64,000 bases of DNA from Sebastes aleutianus (Eukaryota; Chordata; Actinopteri; Perciformes; Sebastidae). The notes beneath the pieces are model-generated. The model saw only the letters and a program-made list of their open reading frames with translations, made no database searches and had not been told where the DNA came from. The translations under genes and the position numbers were made by a program. Positions 36,989 through 46,772 of this stretch are shown here, piece after piece; the stretch's first letter is position 1, and each line of letters begins with the position of its first letter. The stretch is from NCBI GenBank assembly GCA_916700875.1, contig CAKAKS010000039.1, positions 10,795,544 to 10,859,543 on the forward strand, in the 5' to 3' direction.

Positions 36989-37434
36989 TCAGTTCATATT
37001 GAGGGGCCGTCAGCTTTACAATTTAGTTTGGAGGGAGATTCGGTATCCAGTGAAGTCAGTGCATTTTATGAGTAGGGCCTTCTGTGACGTTACCACCACT
37101 GTAGGGGTCAGAGGTCACCACTCCTCAATCACCAAGGATTTTCTTTTCAGTCAAATTTTCAATTTTGACGCCTTTATAGATGAAAAGTCAAGTCAATAAT
37201 CATGATCAATGATAGAGAAGTATGGTTGATCAGCATGTTTGCCAACCTTCAGACATCATAGTCTAATATGATGATTAATCAGCCTGAGTTCACTAAAAAA
37301 CTGAAATCACTAACTTTCTGTATTCTGTTTGGTGGTTTATGATGCTTTTCAATCATTTCTAGCCTGTTTGGTAGTTTATGATGCTTTTCAATCATTTCTA
37401 GTCTGTTTGTTAGTATATGTAATTTAGTTAATTT

Positions 37435-37734
37435 GTTCGACATCATGATAATGCTGATTTTTCAACCAGTGGTTATGACATTAATGCCAGCTAGACAGAA
37501 TAAAGCTCTGTCTGTCATGACAATAGAACTGTACTGAAAGCCTTTCCTTTACTCGGGTGACTCTTTACAGCCGTCTGAAGACAGCAGGTATCTGTTAAAT
37601 CTACAGTATCTGGAGTGATGGAGTGGCCTTCAGTCCAGTACAGTATTGTCATGACAGACAGAGCTTTATTCTGTCTAGCTGGCATTAATGTCATAATCGC
37701 TGGTTGAAAAATCAGCATTATCATGATATAGAAC
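37435..37734. repeat. Small fold-back element, complete, right side of copy D
   Basis: Both arms are present. With the half copy at 35549 this gives D one and a half copies. Just outside it, 37326-37405 contains a direct duplication of about 40 bases (TTTATGATGCTTTTCAATCA twice). Confidence 0.7.
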
Positions 37735-40567
37735 TACTCGGCTACAGTCTTCCTAATGGAGTGCAGGGGATCAGGTGGAAGTGTCATGTGTGTTGAAAGG
37801 ATTAGCCACATAGTGCTTCTCACCTGCCGACATAAAGAAACAGCCCATAGTAAGGGTGTGAGAGAGAAAATTGTCAATTATGTGAGAGTTCTGTATAACA
37901 TCTGTAGAGACCCTCCCTGTAATTTATCACACACTTTTTGGATAAAAGACATTCATGTGTTAATGAAAAGAACAAAAAAAAAAAATATCTATTTACGTAG
38001 CTATGTACAGTATGTATTTATTTGTGTATTTATTTAGCCTATTTATCTTCTACTGTTACTTTGATCCTGTGCTTAAATAATGTTACACTTTTATAGAATG
38101 ACCAAACTATCTTCTTGGCTTTTATTTTGACATGTTTGCCTTCACTTCCTGGTCACGTGACTGCCGTTCTCCGCTCCTCGATTCAAAAGAGAAAATGACA
38201 GAAAGAAACTTGAAGAAACTAAATCGGATCGTTTTTTTAATTTGTTTTTTTCGTTTTTCGTTTGGAAACAAAAAACAAACAGAGCACCACGTGATTCCGT
38301 TTTTCGTTTGTGGTTTAAAACGAAAAAACGAAAAACCCACGTGACTTCCGTTCTTCAATTAAAAACGAATAATGAGAAAAGGAATTCGCAAAAACAAACA
38401 AACGGCCCGGTTTGGGTTCGTTTTTCATTTTTTGATTCAGAAACGAAAAACGAGAAAACGGCCGTTTCCTGGTTTTTGGTTTAAAACGAAAAAATAAAAA
38501 AATGTTTTTTCCTTTCTGAATTCCAAAGGAAAAACGGAATATCCGATGATACCCAGACCCTTCTCCGAATGCATGTTTCAGCTCCTTCCACAGATGTTCA
38601 ATAGGATTTAGATCAGGGCTCATAGAAGGCCACTTCAGAATAGTCCAATGTTTTGTTCTTAGCCATTCTTGGGTGTTTTTAGCTGTGTTTTGGGTCATTA
38701 TCCTGTTTGAGGACCCATGACCTGCAACTGAGACCAAGCTTTCTGACACTGGGCAGCACATTTCGCTCCAGAATGCCTTGATAGTCTTGAGATTTCATTG
38801 CACCCTGCACAGATTCAAGACACCCTGTGCCAGATGCAACAAAGCAGCCCCATAACATAACCGAGCCTCCTCCATGTTTCACATTAGGTACAGTGTTCTT
38901 TTCTTTGGATGCTTCATTTTTGCGTCTGTGAACATAGAGCTGATGTGACTTGCCAAAAAGCTCCAGTTTTGTCTCATCTGTCCAAAGGACATTCTCCCAG
39001 AAGCTTTGTGGCTTGTCAATATGCATTTTGGAAAATTCCAGTCTCGCTTTTTTATGATTTAGTGTCCTCCTGGGTCGTCTTCCATTAAGTCCACTTTGGC
39101 TCAAACAGTGACGGATGGTGCGATCTGACACTGATGTACCTTGACCTTGGAGTTCACCTCTAATCTCTTTGGAAGTTGTTCTGGGCTCTTTGGTTACCAT
39201 TCGTATTATCCGTCTCTTCAATATGTCATCAATTTTCCCCTTGCGGCCACGTCCAGGGAGGTAGGCTACAGTCCCATGGACCTTAAACTTCTGAATAATA
39301 TGTGCAGCTGTAGTCACAGGAACATCAAGCTGCTTGGAGATGGTCTTATAGCCTTTACCTTTAACATGAAGGTCTATAATGTTCTTTCTGATCTCCTGAG
39401 ACAACTCTCTCCTTAGCTTTCTGTGGTCCATGTTCAGTGTGGTACACACCATGATGCCAAACAGCACAGTGACTACTTTTCACCCTTTAAATAGGCAGAC
39501 TGACTGATTACAAGTTTGAAGATACCTGTGATGCTAATTACAGGACACACCTTAGTTTAACATGTCCCTATGGTCACATTATTTTACATCTTTTCTAGGG
39601 GTACCATCATTTTTGTCCTGGCCAGTTTCATTAGTTTGTTTTTTAAAATGATTCTGTTGAACCACAATTCAAAAACAATATATGATTTTCATTAGTTCAT
39701 TTTCAGTAAATTTTTATTTATTATTACTTTTGTCAGTTTCAAGTTATTTCAGTGACCATTGTGGGTTTTTCTCTCTTTAACGGAATGTTACCAACAACTT
39801 TGCCTACGTCTGTATACCACACACATACAGATATAAGACAGTAGCAAAATCCAACAACAAATAAAAAAAGTAACACAAGATAATTGTCTAGGCTAAATGC
39901 CCTTTGGATTGTCAAACAGAGTAGAGTGTCTGATTTCATGTGACCATTTCTTTTATTGCCTGTAAAGGTGACGTATACAACTGATAAAGCTATTGTGCTG
40001 TGTTTCAACAACCGGTATGAACTCAAAACCTGAGCTCTACTCAGACAGGAAGTTGCACTCAGGGTAAATGTTTAACCAAGGTCCATCGGAGGCCGTTTCC
40101 CATAAAAGTGTTGTAGGTTAATGGCGGCTATTGTGTTAATAACTAGATTAAATCTTTGAGATATCATTTCTTCCCCAGGCAGCCAAAGTAAATGTTTTAG
40201 AATTAAGATCACCATGTTATCATTTATTGTCTGAGTTTGGTGATTTAATAGAAATACCAACACTGAACTGCACTGTGCTCTCCTTCACTTGCAGCATAGT
40301 CCAAGACCTGACTGTGAAATGAGCTGTCTTAATAAATCAGAAGCTGAATACATTCAGATTGTGGCCATATATTGGTATAAAAACCCCAGAGCACATTTGC
40401 ATTGCACCATTTTCTTACTAAGCTGGTCCTCAGTTACGTGAAATATAATAACAGAATTCAGGATGACTCTCCTTATATTCCACTAATCATAGTTTGATAT
40501 TTTTGAATGATCAACAGATATGTAATTAAATATTTAATTTTTCACTTTTTGTCCTCAGAGTGTAGAT

Positions 40568-42202
40568 ATGTCTGCTGCCAGCTGTCTGCTGACTGAAGAT
40601 CAGTTTCTGTGCTCCATCTGTCTGGATGTGTTCACTGATCCAGTCACCACACCATGTGGACACAACTTCTGTAAAACCTGCATCACTAAACACTGGGATA
40701 TTAATGTCCTATGCCAGTGTCCCAACTGTAAAAAGGTTTTCTCAACTAGACCTGAGCTGCAGGTCAATACTTTCATCTCTGAGATGGCTGCTCAGTTCAG
40801 ACAATCAGCTCAACAGAAAGCCAGCAGCAGCAGCTCAGAGCAACAAGCTGACAAACCAGGAGAAGTTCCCTGTGACGTCTGCACTGGAACCAAACTGAAG
40901 GCCCTGAAGTCCTGCCTGGTGTGTCTGGCCTCCTACTGTGAGACTCACCTGGAGCCTCATCTGACAATGTCAGGCCTGAAAAGACATCCGCTGATTGACC
41001 CTGTGGAGGACCTGGAAGGCAGGATGTGTACGAAGCACGATAAACTGCTGGAGCTGTTCTGTAAGACCGACCAGATGTGTGTCTGCATGCTCTGCACTGT
41101 TTTAGACCACAAGACACATGATGTTGTTCCTCTGAAAGAAGGATATGATGGAAAGAAGGCCGAGCTGGAGGCTGAAATTCAGCAGATGATTCAGAAGAGA
41201 CGACTGAAGATTCAGGAGATGAAACACTCAGTGGAGCTCAGTAAGGAAGATGCAGACAGAGAGATAGCAGATGGTGTTCAGGTCTTCACCGCTCTGAAGG
41301 AGTCTGTTGAGAGAAGCCAGGTCGAGCTCATCGACACGATCAAAGAGAAGCAGAGAAAGACAGAGAAACAGGCTGAAGGCTTCATCAAAGAGCTGGAACA
41401 GGAAATTTCTGAGCTGAAGAAGAGAAGCACTGAAGTGGAGCAGCTCTCATGCTCTGAAGACCACCTCCACGTCCTCCAAAGCTTCCCGTCCCTGAACGCT
41501 GCTCCACCCACCAAAACCTGGACAGAAGTCAGCGTCAGTCCATCTTCATATGAGTGGACTGTGGTGAGAGCTGTGAATCAGCTGAAGGAGACGCTCAGTA
41601 AACAGCTGAAGAAGCTGCTTGAGGCCGAGCTGAAGAGGGTCCAGCAGTCTGCAGTGGATGTGACACTTGATCCTGATACAGCAAATCCCAAACTCATCCT
41701 GTCTGATGATGGAAAACAAGTAAACTGTGGTGATGTATATAAGAATCTCCCAGACAACCCAGAGAGATTTGATACTTCTGCTTGTGTCTTAGCAAAGCAG
41801 AGTTTCTCTTCAGGAAGGTTTTACTGTGAGGTTCAGGTTAAAGGGAAGACTTACTGGGATTTAGGAGTGGCCAGAGAGTCGATCAACAGGAAGGGAATAA
41901 TCACACTGAATCCTCAGAATGGTTACTGGACGATATGGTTGAGGAATAAAAATGAGTACAAAGCTCTTGCTGACCCTTCAGTCTGTCTCTCTCTGAAGTC
42001 TCAGCCTGAGAAGGTGGGGGTGTTTGTGGATTATGAGGAGGGTCTGGTCTCCTTTTATGATGTTGATGCTGCAGCTCTTATCTACTCCTTTACTGGCTGC
42101 TGCTTCACTGAGAAACTCTACCCATACTTTAGTCCCAGTCTTAACGATGGTGGTAAAAACTCTGCCCCACTGATCATCTCTCCTGTCAATCACACTGAGT
42201 AG
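40568..42202 (+). CDS. T4: TRIM E3 ubiquitin ligase, bloodthirsty/TRIM39-like, 544 aa
   Basis: Complete RING, B-boxes, coiled coil and PRY-SPRY in one exon, with the acceptor at 40558 and the ATG nine bases on. All RING ligands are intact. Own features: TMSGLKRHPLIDPVED between the B-boxes, EVEQLSCSEDH in the coiled coil, YEWTVVRAVNQLKETLSKQL, and in SPRY FYCEVQVKGKTYWDLGVA, where Y-to-C and E-to-Y changes fall in an otherwise fixed stretch. The first SPRY loop (NCGDVYKNLPDNPERFDTSA) is close to that of T2. AATAAA lies at 42233-42238. Its nearest ISRE-bearing exon is 16.7 kb away across the transposon cluster, so splicing and induction may be impaired, or a new promoter may be used. Confidence 0.92.
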   Translation: MSAASCLLTEDQFLCSICLDVFTDPVTTPCGHNFCKTCITKHWDINVLCQCPNCKKVFSTRPELQVNTFISEMAAQFRQSAQQKASSSSSEQQADKPGEVPCDVCTGTKLKALKSCLVCLASYCETHLEPHLTMSGLKRHPLIDPVEDLEGRMCTKHDKLLELFCKTDQMCVCMLCTVLDHKTHDVVPLKEGYDGKKAELEAEIQQMIQKRRLKIQEMKHSVELSKEDADREIADGVQVFTALKESVERSQVELIDTIKEKQRKTEKQAEGFIKELEQEISELKKRSTEVEQLSCSEDHLHVLQSFPSLNAAPPTKTWTEVSVSPSSYEWTVVRAVNQLKETLSKQLKKLLEAELKRVQQSAVDVTLDPDTANPKLILSDDGKQVNCGDVYKNLPDNPERFDTSACVLAKQSFSSGRFYCEVQVKGKTYWDLGVARESINRKGIITLNPQNGYWTIWLRNKNEYKALADPSVCLSLKSQPEKVGVFVDYEEGLVSFYDVDAAALIYSFTGCCFTEKLYPYFSPSLNDGGKNSAPLIISPVNHTE

Positions 42203-43020
42203 AACAAACAAAGATTCACTTTCATTTGATGTAATAAATGTGTATTTATTGGTTATATACAATTAATACATTGTTGTTTTTACAGATTTTATCCTGAAAA
42301 TGTTTTTATTTGATGTGTCACATTGCTACTTATTACTACAACACACAGATTTTACCACACTGATTGATATTATCTAATGTAGTCTAATTCATTCTAATAA
42401 CTACATTACATGCCTTCAAGACTGTTAAATCATGAAAAACAATGTACGCAGAAATAAGAAGCATTTGTACGTGTCAAATTCAAATAGTTTATTATCTGAT
42501 CATTGTGTATATAAGAAGTGTTGCATTCTGGCAGAAATTACTTAAAAGCAGTTTATGAATAATACAAAAGTAATTTTCTTTTCTCTCTTTTTCTTTTAAA
42601 TAAACAAAAACAAACTAAAGTATCCATTGTGTCTGATTACGTTATTTTGTTTTTGATTGATATCAAAGCTGAAAAAACAGCTGATGGTGTTTCTGTAATG
42701 ATACAAAAATAATAATCAGTTTCCCAGGATCCTTGAGCCCTGAACTCTGCTCATGGACTCAACGTTTACAGTAACTATAGGCTACTGTAGCCCATGACCC
42801 ATGACGTCACCAGGTCGACAAAACCGCAGCCTCAGCTGTTCTCTCTTTCTCTTTTTGGTCTCTCTCTTTTCTCTTCACCTCGGCTCGGTACTCTACACTG
42901 GTGGAGCTCTGAGTAGCGTGCAGTCTGCTTGGAGCAGACACATCAGACTCCTTTCTCCTCGCAGGGATGCAAGAGTCTGCTTGAAAACATCCCTGTTGCG
43001 TACGCTCTGCTAACAGAGTT
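42203..43020 (+). other. T4 3' UTR and flank
   Basis: Polyadenylation signal at 42233. The left arm of the 3' hairpin is near 42677, but the right arm is lost: the sequence jumps near 42710 to the AGTTTCCCAGGATCC segment. The upstream block of the Penelope-like fossil is at 42780-43016. No gene is seen. Confidence 0.6.
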
Positions 43021-43029
43021 TAAACAAAA

Positions 43030-43377
43030 TTTAAACAACGTTTTAAACAAAGAGGATATGAAGATAAATGTCTAGATGCAGCCTTACAACAGGTGACAAC
43101 AAAACCACAAGGGGATAGAAAGACAACAAACAAACCAAGTGCTGTCTGTGTTCTAAATTTTACTGATAGATCAAATTAAATAAAACATTCTATCAGAAAG
43201 CATTGGCACATTATTTCTAGTGACCCTAAAATCGGTCAGTTATTTAATACACCACCAAGAATAACATTCCGTCGAGGAAAGAATTTGAAAAACAAACTGG
43301 TACACGCCGATTGTCTTTTTCAAAGACCTAAGACTAGCCTGACCCCTCTACCTGATGGCAGTTACTTCTGGGTCTGA
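43030..43377 (+). pseudogene. Penelope-like fossil, 5'-truncated, unit 4
   Basis: It begins within the frame (ACGTTTTAAACAAAGAGG near 43038), after a deletion that removed the start and about 450 upstream bases. The end is at 43375-43377. A stop follows TDRSN near 43176. The spacer after about 43430 is also shortened, so unit 4 is compact. Confidence 0.5.
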
Positions 43378-43900
43378 TTTGTGTTAAACCAGTGCTACTA
43401 GTTTGTAGAGATTAAGTGATGTGTGAGAACGCCATCTGTGTTTTCTTAGACACACTATGGATTTTCCAGTCGTGGAATGTAATTAAGGCCGACTACTCTG
43501 TCTGATTGAGGAGCTTTTTCTAAAATAACGTAAAGGGTTCCCTGATAGAAGTACTTTACTTTTTTGAAACCTCAAAATCACAGAGAAGTCTATATTGTGT
43601 TCCAGTGACAAAAGATTTTCATCTCAGTTTTTCTTTACTTTTTTTTCTACTGTAATGTGATCAGTAAGAAATCTGTCACATGAAGAAAAGATGGTGAACA
43701 CTTTGTAAAGCAGCAGAAAAGTGAAATTGCAGGATAAACAGTGAGCTGAACATTTGAGTGTTTGTGGGATTATAGAGGGACTGTAGAGGAAGCGTTGTAG
43801 CCTGTTGATCAAAAAATACAGAATGTTCTTTAATATCTTGCACTGACCTCTTTTGTTATGTTGTCTGTTTGTAGTTGTATGTTGTTTTGGCTGCTTTACT
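43378..43900. other. Shortened spacer between T4 and the T5 promoter
   Basis: At about 43433 the sequence jumps from AACGCC to the ATCTGTGTTTTCTTAG segment, missing roughly 0.9-1 kb of the usual spacer. No gene is seen. Confidence 0.6.
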
Positions 43901-43949
43901 TCCACTGTAGAAAGAAAGAAGAAGAAACAAAAAGTAAAAAAACTCATCT

Positions 43950-44182
43950 TGTTCCAATGCCATGTTAAGGTATTTAAAAAAAGCCTCACTGACAGATCAG
44001 CACTGAGAGGAGGAGCAACACTGAAAGAGGAGAGCTGCATTTCAGGAAATGAAAGTGAAAGTTTGTCTGAGTGACAGCAGAGCTGCAGTCGAGACAAGTC
44101 TCTGTGTTTCTCTCTAAAGAAACATTCAACTGAATCCAGCAGGTTTTTATCAACAACACAGCAGAATCTCTGCCAAACACTG
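43950..44182 (+). promoter_or_regulatory. T5 promoter / non-coding exon 1 with ISRE-like site
   Basis: GAAAGTGAAAG is at 44051-44061. The exon ends at 44182 before GTGAGT. The acceptor is at 46762-46763, a 2.6 kb intron. Confidence 0.7.
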
Positions 44183-44772
44183 GTGAGTACACTGACCTAC
44201 AGAGACTAAATACACTAACTGTGAAGATTTAGTTGAAACCAGAAACCACAACAAAGAAAAAAACAGCAGATAAACTAGTCATGCTAAAAGCTAACTAGTG
44301 TAGATTAGATTCCTTTTGGAGTACAGTATCTGATTTAATGATTATAAAAGGTACCACATTTAGGTTTTACCACTTATAGCTGTTACACACTTTGGTAAAC
44401 AGCCGTGAACTTCAAACCCTTTCCTCTCAACTTCTCTGTTTCTGTAGCTGCTGTCTGCAATTGTAAGCTGATAATATTTACTGTGTTTCAACAACCGGTA
44501 TTAACTCAAAACTTCAGCTCTACTCAGACAGGAAGTTCCTCAATATAGACCTATATAACTGAAAAGCCATTATTAGAAAGAAAAAATGGAGCAATTTGGC
44601 TGTTATTAATGAACACAATATCTGATTACTGTAAACAAATAATGGATGAAGAGTTTTGGTTTGTGTTCATTAAACTTGGAACTTGACCATCAATCAGAAT
44701 CACGACAGGCTGCAAAAACATTTAATTGTGAGTTTGGCTGCATTTAAATCAAAGGTGAAAGAAGTGCTGAAA

Positions 44773-46018
44773 TATGGAGGACAGAAGCTGCCAAAATCAA
44801 AAATGAATTTTTGAATTACGCTATAAATAAATACATTTCTCATTGAATGTACCAAAAATAATATTAAAAATAAATGTAGGCATTAATTAATTGATGAAAT
44901 CAGAAATTGATATTTCTGCTTTAATTTGCATCTATTGTATTTACCTTTGTATTAATTCCCCTATTTATCTGCTCTTCTATTTAATTTTCCTTTTTTATTT
45001 ATTTATAGATTTTCATTTACTTAAATGTATTTGTTTATTTTTACATTTATTTTTAATCAGTTAAAAATCATTTTAAATGTATTTATTCATTATTAAATGT
45101 ATTTATTTCTGCATTGTTTTCCCTTTGCAATATTCCCCCTATTTATTTCCCCAAAGTTAATTATTTCTGTATTCTTTTCTTTATACAATTCAATTTACAT
45201 GTCTTTATGCATTTCTGCTTCACTATGTAAATGAGTGGGCTGTCATTCAACATGTGTCATCATGGGGTCAACTTTAGTGCATAGATTGACTGTACAAGGC
45301 GAGCTAACGCTGTCTGCTTCTCAACTCCAGTCTTCATCCCCGGCTCCATACGGTGGGTTGTCATTCTGCAGCTGGTTGCATTGTCCGACTGGTACAGGTG
45401 TGCAGACCAACCAACTGAAGCTTAACTGTTTAACTCTTTCGCGGACCCCCAAGGTCAAGAGCTTGTTCAGAGTGAGAACCTCCAGGCTGAAGTGATGTCG
45501 ATCAACCAATAGGCGAAAAGTTGACCCCATGACTCAAGTTGAATGACAGCCCCCTCATTTGTATAATGAAGCAGAATTGCATCAAGAAATATAAAAAAAA
45601 GAAACGTGTAAAGAAAATAATAAATAAATAAATACGTTTGGGGAAATAATAGGGGGAACTTGCAAAGGGAAAATAATGGATAAATAAATAAATACATTAA
45701 TTAATTACTAATGAAAAAATACATTTAATAATATATTCTAAATTAATACAAAATAAATACAAAATTAAATAAATAAATATAAGTTATTAAAAAAATAATA
45801 AAAGGGAAAATTAGAGTAGTAGATGAATAGGGAAATTAATACAAATAGAAATGAATAAAGTAAATAAAAAAAAATGATGTTACAATTCATCGATTAATTA
45901 ATGCCTACACTTATTTTTAATATTAATTTGGTACATTTTATGACATATTCATTTATTTATCGAGTAATTTACTCATTTATTTATTTATTTTTTATTTTGA
46001 CTAGTTCAGCCCTCCATA
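44773..46018. repeat. Intronic long fold-back element, T5 copy
   Basis: Same arms, but the inner part is shorter. The segment from CCGAAGCCGC to the inner right arm (GTACTGTACG... GCTAGC) is deleted at about 45490, so the inner stem is lost while the outer arms still pair. Confidence 0.75.
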
Positions 46019-46360
46019 CTGAGATCTTTTACTTGAGTAAAAGTAGTAATATCACAGTTCAGAAATACACTGTTACAAGTAAAAGTCATGCATTCAAAAT
46101 GTTACTTCAGTAAAAGTGCTAAAGTATAAACATCAAACTATACTAAAGTACTAAAAGTTAAAAGTACTCATTATGCTGAAAGGCTCATTTCAGAATAATA
46201 TATATTATGTTATTGGATCATTATTATTGATGCATTAATGTGTTCATCACTTTAATGTTGCAGCTGGTAAAGGTGAAGCTCATTTTAACAACTTTACATA
46301 TTGCTGGGTAGCTTAGTCCAAAATAAATACATCATGATATTAGTTGACTTAAATTTTATA
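46019..46360. repeat. Dispersed percomorph repeat, T5 copy
   Basis: Homologous to 1598-1960. Bases 46361-46763 are unit intron sequence without a gene. Confidence 0.5.
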
Positions 46361-46772
46361 TTATAATCAGAATCTTGTAACTAAAAGTATTAAATTAATG
46401 TAGGTTTCTATAAAGTTTGTGTGTCTTTAATTTGTCTTATTATATATGCTTTTCATGTCCCATAAACGTGTCTAGGTTAATGCTTGCTAATGTATTAATA
46501 ATTCCACTCACAGCATGACCTGACTGCATAATATGCTGTCTTAATAAATCAGACACTGAATAGATGCCATCAAATTCATTGACGACCACTGCACATATTT
46601 GCGTTGCACCATTTTTTAAATAAATATGGCCCTCAGTTGGATGCAATATAACAGCATTCAGGATGACTCTCATTATATTCCACTAACCATAGTTTGATTT
46701 TATTAAACAAATAAGTAAAAGATAGGTAATTACAGTTTTGTTTTTCACTCTTTTTGTCCTCAGAGTGTAGAT

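Larger units (their letters stand above)
34712..38558. mobile_element. Palindromic long-TIR DNA transposon, copy D (inverted)
   Basis: Starts GTCTGGGTATCATCGG at 34712 and ends with its reverse complement at 38558. CCTTCTCCG is present directly on both sides (34703-34711 and 38559-38567), a perfect 9-base target duplication in the Tc1 transposase. The interior is inverted relative to A-C, with the LINE on the + strand. Both sides carry the arm, the following unclassified block and fold-back sequence, so the inverted repeat is about 950 bases per side. Confidence 0.88.
34556..39431 (-). pseudogene. Tc1-type transposase, frameshifted and split
   Basis: The start is MDHRKLRRELS at 39431. Helix-turn-helix DNA-binding parts follow, then the DD34E catalytic core: D in LWTDETKLELFG, D in LKQDNDPKHS, and E in SPDLNPIEHLWKELK, with GGGSVMLWGCF between the two D residues. 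A frameshift near 38680-38690 follows DPKHS. The frame then runs to KHAFGE, where copy D is inserted (38558). The C-terminus (PSNLRQLEQFAHEEW to CATKY and stop) lies at 34711-34556. It is clearly inactive. Confidence 0.9.
34337..39812 (-). mobile_element. Tc1-like transposon interrupted by copy D
   Basis: The left end CAGACGTAGGCAAAGTTG (34337) and the right end CAACTTTGCCTACGTCTG (39812) are inverted repeats that extend for about 200 bases, each bordered by TA (34335-34336 and 39813-39814). Without the inserted copy D and one target duplication the element is about 1.6 kb, the normal size for Tc1. Confidence 0.9.
23879..40558 (+). other. Intron of T4, expanded by transposons
   Basis: About four times or more the length of the other introns. 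Bases 23879-24072 and 34205-34336 are short flanks of the insertions. From 39815 the sequence rejoins the unit (ACAACCGGTATGAACTC near 40006). Between about 40050 and 40110 it passes directly from the sequence after AGACAGGAAG to TAGGTTAATG. The other introns hold about 2 kb of fold-back and dispersed repeat at that point. Confidence 0.75.
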
